Positions 29,615 through 36,584 of a stretch of 41,610 nt of DNA are shown here, one piece after another (the first letter of the stretch is position 1; each line of letters starts with the position of its first letter). Source of the stretch: a virus. A program made the translations under genes and the position numbers. The notes below the pieces were generated by a model. The model searched no databases. It was not told the origin of the DNA and saw nothing but the letters and a program-made list of their open reading frames with translations. The stretch covers positions 1 through 41,610 of IMG/VR virus record IMGVR_UViG_3300006484_000022. One strand, 5' to 3'.

Positions 29615-32600
29615 TTAGTTGTTAAGTCTAGCCTTAAGTTCAGCAATCTCTGCTTGCATACCCTTAATTGTTTCAGTTTGTTCTTTAATTGCTTCAATCA
29701 ACAAACCAACCATGTTGCCATACTTAACGGCCTTCATACCATCTTCATCAGTTGTTACTGCCTGTGGTAGAACTTTTTCCACATCTTGCGCAATAACACC
29801 AGTTGAAGCAATGCCATCTTCTTTACGTGTATATGTAACACCACGTAGTTGGTCAACTTTATTTACTGCATTTGTGATTGTTTCAATGTTGTCTTTTAGT
29901 CGTTCGTCTGAATAAGCTGTAACATCACCGCCGGCATAAATTGCTCCGCCAACACCTAATCCGCCAGTAATCTTCACTGCGCCAGTAGTTGTTGATGTTG
30001 ATGCTGTGGCATTACTGAATGTAATAACACCGCTCGCGGTATCAGTTGCATCGCTGCGTAAGAAACTAGCACCTTGCACGCCGTCAAGTGTATCAGCGTC
30101 TAGGCCTGATCCAGCGCCATCGTTACCGCCATGCCAAACCACGTTACCGTCCAAATAACGGCCAATCTCAGAGTTGGTAATCGTGGCTGTGATTGTCCCA
30201 AGTGTCGTTGCAAAACCAACAGCCCAGTTGTCGTTCCATTGGTCCGCATCGTAATTGCTATAACCAGCAACAAAATGCGTTACTGCAACCTGTGGATAAG
30301 ACCAAGTGCTTGTTGTTTCACCGATGTAAACGCAGCAATATGTGCCATCATGCCCAAGACGCACAGTGAAGTTGCGGTTCACATTTGGCGATCCGATGAT
30401 ATAAGCAAACGGACTATTGGCCCAAGATGCACTTGGCGAATAGTTATAGCCACCACAAACAACCTCAAACGCTTCATTTGTTGCATATTCGTAAATACGA
30501 ATAGTCATTCGCATCATGGTATTGGACCATGATTGCGGCAAAGTGATTTTGATAGCGCCAGTTACCGTGGCAGTGTTGGTCGCATAGCTTGCGCCATGAG
30601 GGTTGAAGATAGAAAGTGATCCTCCAGCAGTGTTCACAAACCCTTCTGCTTGTAAATATCCTGTGGTCGCAGTGTTCGCATCAGCCCGCAAGAAAGATGC
30701 GCTGCTTAAGCCATCCAACAGGTCGGCGTCAAGGCCGGAACCTGCACCATCCACAGTCTTGATTGCAGTCAGGATTTCAGCCGCAGTCTGGTCACCAGTT
30801 GCCCCTGACTCGATACCATTTAGCTTGCTCTTGTCTGTTGAAGACATCAGACCATTTGCACTTGTAGTAGCTACGCCATATGTTGTATTTGTATCAGTAC
30901 TACTGATTGTAAAGTTTGGATATGTACCACTTACTGATGTAGCCCCACTTCCTGTTAGTGTAACAGTTTGATCTGGTGCTGCGTTAATGAATTGTGTACC
31001 AGATAGTGTTAAGCCAGTTCCTGCGGTGTAAGTTGTGTTTGTATCACTCCATGGCACGTTAACTACTGCTTGTCCACTTGAGTTTACCTGTACACCGTAT
31101 GTTCTACTTGCTGTAGCACTTACTGCGGTTGCTGCTACTGATTGAACAGTGTCACTGAACAACTCAATGCCGCCGCGTACTGTTGATGTCGCAGCAGGTA
31201 GCGTGTATACGGTATTTGTATCAGTACTACTGATTGTAAAGTTTGGATATGTACCACTTACTGATGTAGCACCACTTCCTGTCAATACGACTGTCTGATC
31301 TGGTGCTGTGTTAGCAAAAACTGTACCTGTTAGAGATAAACCAGTTCCTGCACTATAGGTTGTGTTTGTATCAGTACTACTAACTGTGATAGTATTTGCA
31401 TCAGTACGTGTTACGGTTACGTTTGTACCACTGGCAATTTTAACATCGTCAGTTGACGAATCGCTTCCTGTTAGTCGTAAATTTGCGCCGCCAGCTACAG
31501 TTTCACTACTAATACTGTATGTTGTATTAGTATCTGAAGGCATTGTCAATGTTTTAACATTAATAGCAGTAACGTGACCTAGGGCATTTGATGCTATGCT
31601 ATCAACGGCAGTAAATGTACCGCCATGTGTTAGTGTGCCTGCACTTGTTGTGTCTGTTCTCGTTGTGTTGCTATGTGTTACTGTTGGGCTCCAACCTTCA
31701 CCAGCAGTACCAGTGACCGCAATGCCAGTACCAGCAGTTAATCCTGCTACATAGTTACCAGTTGTATCTGTACCTAGCGCAACACTATTTGCTGCAATGG
31801 TTGCAGTAAGTGTTACGTTTGCACTGCCATCAATGCTTACGTTACCAGTTAGATCGCCACCTAGTGTAATAGTGCGAGTATTTGCCCATTTACTTGCTGT
31901 TGCAGCATTTCCTGTCAAACTACCAATAAAGTTAGCGGCTTGCATGTCTGCTAGGCTAAAACTTGCGTGGCTTGTATCAATATCAATTGAATCATCTGGT
32001 TCTGGAGTATAACCGTCAAATACTTTAAATATGCCATCAGAAGCATCACGGAATAGACCAGCGTGTGCATAACTTCCAGCAGTATAGCTGCCTGCCCAAC
32101 CTAAGTCAACATTTGTATTTGTGTGCGCTCTTGCACTACCACCACTTACATATGTACCAGTAGCACTGCTACTGATTGTAAAGCTAGTTGCGTTGGCACT
32201 TGTAATAGTTGCATCAGTAACGTTGTAAGCACTTGGATTTACACCTGTTACATCAACTGTATATCCAGTGCTAAAGTTATTGTCAGCAGTGTATGTTACA
32301 GTTGTGCCATTACCAACAGCATTAGTAATAGTCGCTGTACCGCCATTGTTTAGATAGATCAAGTTATCAGTAATTGAAAGACTTGCAACATCAACTGTAG
32401 TAGTTGTACCCAATACTGTTAAATTGCCGCTAATAGTTGCATCGCCGGCGACTGCTAAATCACCGCCCAATGTTAATTTTTGTGTTGATGTATTATATTT
32501 TAAACCAGCATTTGAAAGACCAGACTGGGCGCCGCTTGCGTTGGCAACCATTGTTATAAAACGATCCGCTGCGCTAGTATTATCTGCTATACTTTGTAGT

Positions 32601-33778
32601 GTATCTGTGTTAGTATCAGTCGCTGCAATAGTAATTGTATTAGCATCTGTTCGAGTAATTGTTATATTAGAACCATTAGCAAATTTAACATCATCAGTCG
32701 TTGCATCGCTTCCGGTTAATCTTAAATTAACGCCGCCTGTTGCAGTTTCACTACCAATACTGTATGTTGTATTTGTGTCTGTATCTACTACTGTTTCAGT
32801 ACCAGTGCTGTATCCTGTTACGTGTCCAAAAGTATCAAAAGTTAGACCTGTTACGTATGTTCTTGCACTAGCAGTTAAATCGCTAGCACTTGATGTATCA
32901 GTATGACTAAATGTTGTTCCTGCTAGTGTTAATCCACTACCAGCGGTATAAGTTGTATTTGTGTCAGTACTACTAATTGTAAAGTTTGGATAAGTGCCAC
33001 TTATTGATGTAGCGCCACTTCCTGTCAATACAACTGTCTGATCTGGTGCTGTGTTGGCAAACGTTGTACCTGTTAGAGATAAACCAGTTCCTGCACTATA
33101 GGTGGTATCTGTAGTTGAATATCTACCATCTAGGTCAACTGTGACGATTGAAGAATCAGTCAGTGTCGCTGTCAATACACCATTTGAAGTATTGAATCCA
33201 AGACTCTGTAAATACGTGTTAGTATCTGTGTAACTTGTTAAGTATCCTGCATCGTTTGTGAACGCACTTACGTTTGTAGGTATACGGGCATCTACACGTG
33301 CGTCAGTATAGTAAAGATTTGTAGTACCTTCTGATAAATCGTCAGTGTCTTTGGCACTCAGGTCTAGATAAATTCCAGTCTGTAGAGCAATACGTGCATC
33401 TGCTCTGGCATCTGTATAATAAAGATTTGTTCCTTCAGCAACACCGTCTGTAGTAATGTTTACTGCCAACAGCACTTGGTCGTTAAGGTCATCATAAGTG
33501 GCATCAATATAGGTGTGGTTAGCGTGGACTAGTAGCGGAGAGATTAAGTCCTCAATACCTTCTGCGTCACTTGAAATTGTTACAGTGCCGCTTGATTGTG
33601 TAATCGTAATACCTGAACCGGCAGTAAATGTTACAGTATCCCCTCTGTTAATTTGTTGAGAAGTTGTACCATCAGTAACGTTAAACACATTGTTTAGTAC
33701 GTTTGTTTCATCGATAGTAGTATTCTGGATAACACTACTGTCTGTAATTACTTCGTTGTTTATAACCTTAAAAGCCAC
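29615..33778 (-). CDS. Tail fibre / adhesin with S74 intramolecular chaperone, 1,387 aa
   Basis: The start is GTG at 33778 (MAFKVINNEVITDSS) with GCGGAG upstream. The body is a long Thr/Ser/Gly beta repeat protein with recurring LYYTDARADARI, DTNTTYTAGTGLSLTG and PDQTVVLTGSGAT modules. Around residues 1020-1240 lies a different, aromatic domain (RIYEYATNEAFEVVCGGYNY, CCVYIGETTSTWSYPQV) that resembles receptor-binding heads of marine phage fibres. The last 99 residues (from about 1289) are a Peptidase_S74 domain, YSDERLKDNI, which trims itself off at the Ser after the trimer folds. A coiled-coil tail ends the protein. Confidence 0.9.
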   Translation of the reverse strand: MAFKVINNEVITDSSVIQNTTIDETNVLNNVFNVTDGTTSQQINRGDTVTFTAGSGITITQSSGTVTISSDAEGIEDLISPLLVHANHTYIDATYDDLNDQVLLAVNITTDGVAEGTNLYYTDARADARIALQTGIYLDLSAKDTDDLSEGTTNLYYTDARVDARIPTNVSAFTNDAGYLTSYTDTNTYLQSLGFNTSNGVLTATLTDSSIVTVDLDGRYSTTDTTYSAGTGLSLTGTTFANTAPDQTVVLTGSGATSISGTYPNFTISSTDTNTTYTAGSGLTLAGTTFSHTDTSSASDLTASARTYVTGLTFDTFGHVTGYSTGTETVVDTDTNTTYSIGSETATGGVNLRLTGSDATTDDVKFANGSNITITRTDANTITIAATDTNTDTLQSIADNTSAADRFITMVANASGAQSGLSNAGLKYNTSTQKLTLGGDLAVAGDATISGNLTVLGTTTTVDVASLSITDNLIYLNNGGTATITNAVGNGTTVTYTADNNFSTGYTVDVTGVNPSAYNVTDATITSANATSFTISSSATGTYVSGGSARAHTNTNVDLGWAGSYTAGSYAHAGLFRDASDGIFKVFDGYTPEPDDSIDIDTSHASFSLADMQAANFIGSLTGNAATASKWANTRTITLGGDLTGNVSIDGSANVTLTATIAANSVALGTDTTGNYVAGLTAGTGIAVTGTAGEGWSPTVTHSNTTRTDTTSAGTLTHGGTFTAVDSIASNALGHVTAINVKTLTMPSDTNTTYSISSETVAGGANLRLTGSDSSTDDVKIASGTNVTVTRTDANTITVSSTDTNTTYSAGTGLSLTGTVFANTAPDQTVVLTGSGATSVSGTYPNFTISSTDTNTVYTLPAATSTVRGGIELFSDTVQSVAATAVSATASRTYGVQVNSSGQAVVNVPWSDTNTTYTAGTGLTLSGTQFINAAPDQTVTLTGSGATSVSGTYPNFTISSTDTNTTYGVATTSANGLMSSTDKSKLNGIESGATGDQTAAEILTAIKTVDGAGSGLDADLLDGLSSASFLRADANTATTGYLQAEGFVNTAGGSLSIFNPHGASYATNTATVTGAIKITLPQSWSNTMMRMTIRIYEYATNEAFEVVCGGYNYSPSASWANSPFAYIIGSPNVNRNFTVRLGHDGTYCCVYIGETTSTWSYPQVAVTHFVAGYSNYDADQWNDNWAVGFATTLGTITATITNSEIGRYLDGNVVWHGGNDGAGSGLDADTLDGVQGASFLRSDATDTASGVITFSNATASTSTTTGAVKITGGLGVGGAIYAGGDVTAYSDERLKDNIETITNAVNKVDQLRGVTYTRKEDGIASTGVIAQDVEKVLPQAVTTDEDGMKAVKYGNMVGLLIEAIKEQTETIKGMQAEIAELKARLNN
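30885..33106. repeat. Three dispersed near-identical modules in the fibre gene
   Basis: Blocks of roughly 95 to 150 bases encoding PDQTV-x-LTGSGATS-x-SGTYPNFT start near 30885, 31212 and 32955 and differ at few positions. A second module (ETxxGGxNLRLTGSD) occurs twice, near 31380 and 32640. Confidence 0.8.
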
Positions 33779-33800
33779 TTTATTTCTCCGCTTGTTTATG

Positions 33801-33808
33801 TATTTATT
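33801..33808 (-). promoter_or_regulatory. Late promoter AATAAATA for the large fibre
   Basis: AATAAATACATAAAC lies about 22 bases before the GTG. It is 7 of 8 to consensus. Confidence 0.55.
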
Positions 33809-33818
33809 TTATTTGGAA

Positions 33819-34391
33819 TCACCCAAAATTTGTTTTTTCCAGTGATTCTACACGGGCTGTTAATTCTTTAATAGATTCTATTAGTAACCCTACGAGGTTG
33901 CCATAAGCTACTGACTTCATTCCTTCTGGATCTGTATGAACTACTTCTGGAACGATGACTTCTACTTCCTGGGCAATAACACCAATATTTTGTTTGCCAC
34001 CTTTTTCGTACTCAACACCACGCATTGCATTTACTTTTTCTAACGCATTGTCAATTGTGACTACATTATGTTTAAACCGTATATCTGAATATGTAACAAC
34101 GTCACTTTTTGCGATCAAGTTGTCTAACTCAAGTGTTGCATGTGCATTAATGTTTGCTTCTGTAATTGAATCAGATGTTATTGTTGCACCGAGAGCATAG
34201 TTGTCAATAAGGAAAAATTTGCCGGTGGTTCCGTCTCTAACTAATCCTGCGTATGTATTTGGACCAATACGGCCCATTATACCAATATCAACGTTTGGAC
34301 TAGTATTATCTTTTGCTAACACCATAACGGCGTCGCTGAAGTTAACAACTTCAGATTTAGTCATTTGTAAATCTAGTTTACGGAAGGCCAT
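33819..34391 (-). CDS. S74-chaperone structural protein, 190 aa
   Basis: A short N-terminal beta region (MAFRKLDLQMTKSEVVNFSD; IGIMGRIGPNTYAGLVRDGTT) joins a C-terminal Peptidase_S74 domain starting YSDIRFKHNV (about residue 101), with IGVIAQEVEVIVPEVV and a final coiled coil. It is the smallest of three S74 proteins here and could be a short fibre tip or appendage, folding as a trimer and cleaving itself at the conserved Ser. Its start has GAGGAG, and a late box lies about 40 bases upstream. Confidence 0.82.
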   Translation of the reverse strand: MAFRKLDLQMTKSEVVNFSDAVMVLAKDNTSPNVDIGIMGRIGPNTYAGLVRDGTTGKFFLIDNYALGATITSDSITEANINAHATLELDNLIAKSDVVTYSDIRFKHNVVTIDNALEKVNAMRGVEYEKGGKQNIGVIAQEVEVIVPEVVHTDPEGMKSVAYGNLVGLLIESIKELTARVESLEKTNFG

Positions 34392-34427
34392 GCAATTTTC
34401 TCCTCTGCGGACTTAATTATCTATTTG

Positions 34428-34435
34428 TATTTATC
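34428..34435 (-). promoter_or_regulatory. Late promoter GATAAATA for the 190-aa S74 protein
   Basis: CGATAAATACAAATAG overlaps the stop codon region of the upstream ParB-like gene. Confidence 0.65.
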
Positions 34436-34883
34436 GGTTCTTAAAATTATCTGGTATTTTTATAAATGAAGCAAGTTGTTGGATACTTGTTAGTGTGTGT
34501 TCAGTTATCAGTGACAACATCAACTCCGCTAACTGTGCAGTATCAAATTTTTCAATACTCGGAACACTTTTAAAATCCATATTATCGCATTTGTACACTA
34601 GACAAGGTACACTATCCATACCGCTTATCCAGTTTGCTGTTGCGCTATGTTGCCCATCCCAGAGAATATTTTTATCACCTATACGTGCTACACTGCTGGA
34701 TCGTAACAATGCTGGGTGATAGTTTTCTAATATTTCGTTTACATGAGCAATATCAAATGTTTTTACTTGATGTGGCGTTACCCACAGATTATCAAATGGT
34801 ATCCATTCCAATGATAGCTGTTCTATAGCCAGATTGATTTTTCTCTCAACATTTATTGTGTCTATGTGCTTGACAATGTCCAT
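34431..34883 (-). CDS. ParB/Srx-superfamily-like protein, 150 aa
   Basis: The centre, VNEILENYHPALLRSSSVAR then ILWDGQHSATANWISGMDSVPCLVYK (about 48-98), has the ParB/sulfiredoxin layout: a helix, a strand, D-G-Q-H at the nucleotide or active-site loop, a helix, then G-x-x-x-VP-x-x-V. Family members include DNA-binding ParB, CTP or ATP-using enzymes, nucleases and phage modification proteins, so the reaction is unknown. It is odd among fibre genes. The ATG follows TATAAATA by exactly 5 bases, with a terminator immediately upstream and no Shine-Dalgarno, suggesting a leaderless late message. Confidence 0.68.
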   Translation of the reverse strand: MDIVKHIDTINVERKINLAIEQLSLEWIPFDNLWVTPHQVKTFDIAHVNEILENYHPALLRSSSVARIGDKNILWDGQHSATANWISGMDSVPCLVYKCDNMDFKSVPSIEKFDTAQLAELMLSLITEHTLTSIQQLASFIKIPDNFKNR

Positions 34884-34898
34884 ACATTTATTTATAAT
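34870..34898 (+). promoter_or_regulatory. Perfect-consensus sigma-70 promoter, antisense orientation
   Basis: TTGACA (34870-34875), exactly 17 bases, TATAAT (34893-34898) on the rightward strand. It starts inside the first codons of the ParB-like gene and points into the antisense strand of the next fibre gene. The transcript would begin near 34905 and at once include the hairpin 34907-34926. Confidence 0.65.
34889..34896 (-). promoter_or_regulatory. Late promoter TATAAATA placed on the ParB-like start
   Basis: Exact consensus, 5 bases before the ATG, so the predicted +1 is the A of the start codon. It overlaps the -10 of the opposing perfect sigma-70 promoter. Confidence 0.75.
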
Positions 34899-34900
34899 AT

Positions 34901-34926
34901 AAAAAAGAGGGGCGTCGCCGCCCCTC
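34901..34926 (-). terminator. Intrinsic terminator of the 499-aa fibre gene
   Basis: Stem GAGGGGCG / CGCCCCTC with a 4-base loop and TTTTTT on the leftward strand, running into the ParB-like late promoter. Confidence 0.92.
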
Positions 34927-34959
34927 TAGTTTATTGTTATTTTTCACTTTGGATAGTGA

Positions 34960-36459
34960 TTATTTGTTTTTTAGTTCTTCGATTTCTGCCTTTAGTTCTT
35001 TAATGGCTTCTACTAGTAAACCAACTAAGTTACCATATTTAACTGACAGCATTCCATCTTCATCAGTTAAAACTGCTTCAGGTAGGGCTGCGTGAACATC
35101 TTGCGCAATTAGACCTGTTGATGCTAGTCCGTCTTCTTTACGTGTGAATGTTACACCGCGTAGTGCAGATACCTTTTCAACTGCGTTGCCAATAGTTACA
35201 ATGTTGTCTTTTAGACGTTCATCTGAGTAAGCAGTTACATCGCCAGTTGCTGTTATCGAACCAGTAACGGATAACCCTGTAGCAGAAAATACACCCCTCG
35301 CGGCGCCGCCAGTAGTAATGCCAAGTTGGTCAGCCGCTGGTCTGTAGATGCCTGTGTTGAGATCAGCAGTCCAAGTGAAAGAAGGTGCTGTTGCAGTGTC
35401 AGCGTCAATGCCTTGGAAGCCGCCACCAGCAGTTGAGGTAGCGTTGAATGTGGCAGCGTTTACAGTGCTAGTTGATGTACTAGCCACATCTGAACGCAGG
35501 AACGAACTACTATCAATGCCATCCAGCAAGTTACTGTCAGCAGCCTTGCCAGTTGTAGTCAAGTAAGAACCAGCAGGTTGGTAAGAACCAGCTAACTGGT
35601 AACGACCGTCTAGGTCAACAGTTACATCCGCCAAACCTGTACGTGTAGCACTCAATAAACCATCAGCAATGTTGAATGAAAAGCCAGTTAGGTAGTTGTT
35701 TGAGTTAGCATCGCTAGTTGTTATTGCGAAAGTAGTGTTATCACCACGTGTGAATGTGATGGTATCGTTACTTACTGTAGCACCTTTTAAGTACTCAGCA
35801 GCACCAATTGAAACCTTAGTCGCAATACTAGATGCAACAGAAGTAGCAAAGTTTGGATCATCACCTAGAGCTGCCGCTAGTTCATTTAATGTATCTAGCG
35901 TTGTTGGTGCTGCTGAAACTAGGTTTGCAACTGCTGTGTCAACATAGCCTTTTGAGGCTGCGTCTGTTGCTGCTGAAACAGTATCGATACCTTGGATGCG
36001 GCCAGTGCCACCAAGAACGATGTCACCACCGTTTACTGTCAAGTCACCAGCAAGTGTTAGTGCGTTATAATTTGATGTATTGGCTGGATTTGAATAATAC
36101 GCTGTATTATTTATATCGTAAAAAACAGAACCATAAACATTGCCTGAAATTGATAGGTTACCGGTGATGGTACCGCCTGACAGTTGTAGAGTTTCAGTAT
36201 CATTGTTTAATTTACCTGCAATGCCTGATTTGGAAGCTAGAATTGACATGTTGCGTTCTAGATCACCAAGTCGACGTAGTGATGACTTGCTACCAGAAAT
36301 CACCATTTCGTCTGTTGCTAGTGGGTTTAGATCGGTAATTTCTTCAACACTACCAGTATCTTTATTCCATTTGTATTTTTTACTTTTATTAAATGTGAAG
36401 GTATCGGTTTTTGTTGTACTTGAGGTGCTATCGTAATAGCGAATTTGACGTTCTGACAT
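34960..36459 (-). CDS. Tail fibre with S74 chaperone, 499 aa
   Basis: The start MSERQIRYYDSTSS at ATG 36459 is chosen because AAAGGAGAG precedes it; the frame is open 19 codons further. Domains: an N-terminal attachment-like region (YKWNKDTGSVEEITDL), beta repeats (LTLAGDLTVNGGDIVLGGTG), a helical TLDTLNELAAALGDDPNFA module also found in the 842-residue fibre, the SNLLDGIDSSSFLRSD linker motif, and a C-terminal S74 domain (YSDERLKDNIVTI) nearly identical to that of the 1,387-residue fibre. This suggests a shared folding and attachment scheme with exchangeable parts. Confidence 0.85.
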   Translation of the reverse strand: MSERQIRYYDSTSSTTKTDTFTFNKSKKYKWNKDTGSVEEITDLNPLATDEMVISGSKSSLRRLGDLERNMSILASKSGIAGKLNNDTETLQLSGGTITGNLSISGNVYGSVFYDINNTAYYSNPANTSNYNALTLAGDLTVNGGDIVLGGTGRIQGIDTVSAATDAASKGYVDTAVANLVSAAPTTLDTLNELAAALGDDPNFATSVASSIATKVSIGAAEYLKGATVSNDTITFTRGDNTTFAITTSDANSNNYLTGFSFNIADGLLSATRTGLADVTVDLDGRYQLAGSYQPAGSYLTTTGKAADSNLLDGIDSSSFLRSDVASTSTSTVNAATFNATSTAGGGFQGIDADTATAPSFTWTADLNTGIYRPAADQLGITTGGAARGVFSATGLSVTGSITATGDVTAYSDERLKDNIVTIGNAVEKVSALRGVTFTRKEDGLASTGLIAQDVHAALPEAVLTDEDGMLSVKYGNLVGLLVEAIKELKAEIEELKNK

Positions 36460-36547
36460 TTTAGCTCTCCTTTGTTTGAGCATAACTAGCGCGGAGCAAT
36501 ACCTCTGGTACGCCACTGTCTCTATTAACTTAGTTAATTTTGACTAA

Positions 36548-36569
36548 GTGGGGGGATGTCACCCCCCAC
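36548..36569. other. GC-rich hairpin after the 842-aa fibre gene
   Basis: GTGGGGGG and CCCCCCAC pair around a 6-base loop, without a U-tract leftward. It resembles the palindrome after gp32. A second inverted repeat, CTTAGT / ACTAAG, lies beside it. Confidence 0.7.
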
Positions 36570-36584
36570 CGTTGGCTAGTTGAA

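Noticed and set aside
36117-36124. Late-promoter-like box (ATAAATAA) inside the 499-residue fibre gene
   Set aside because: It lies well inside a coding region with no gene start downstream at a suitable distance.
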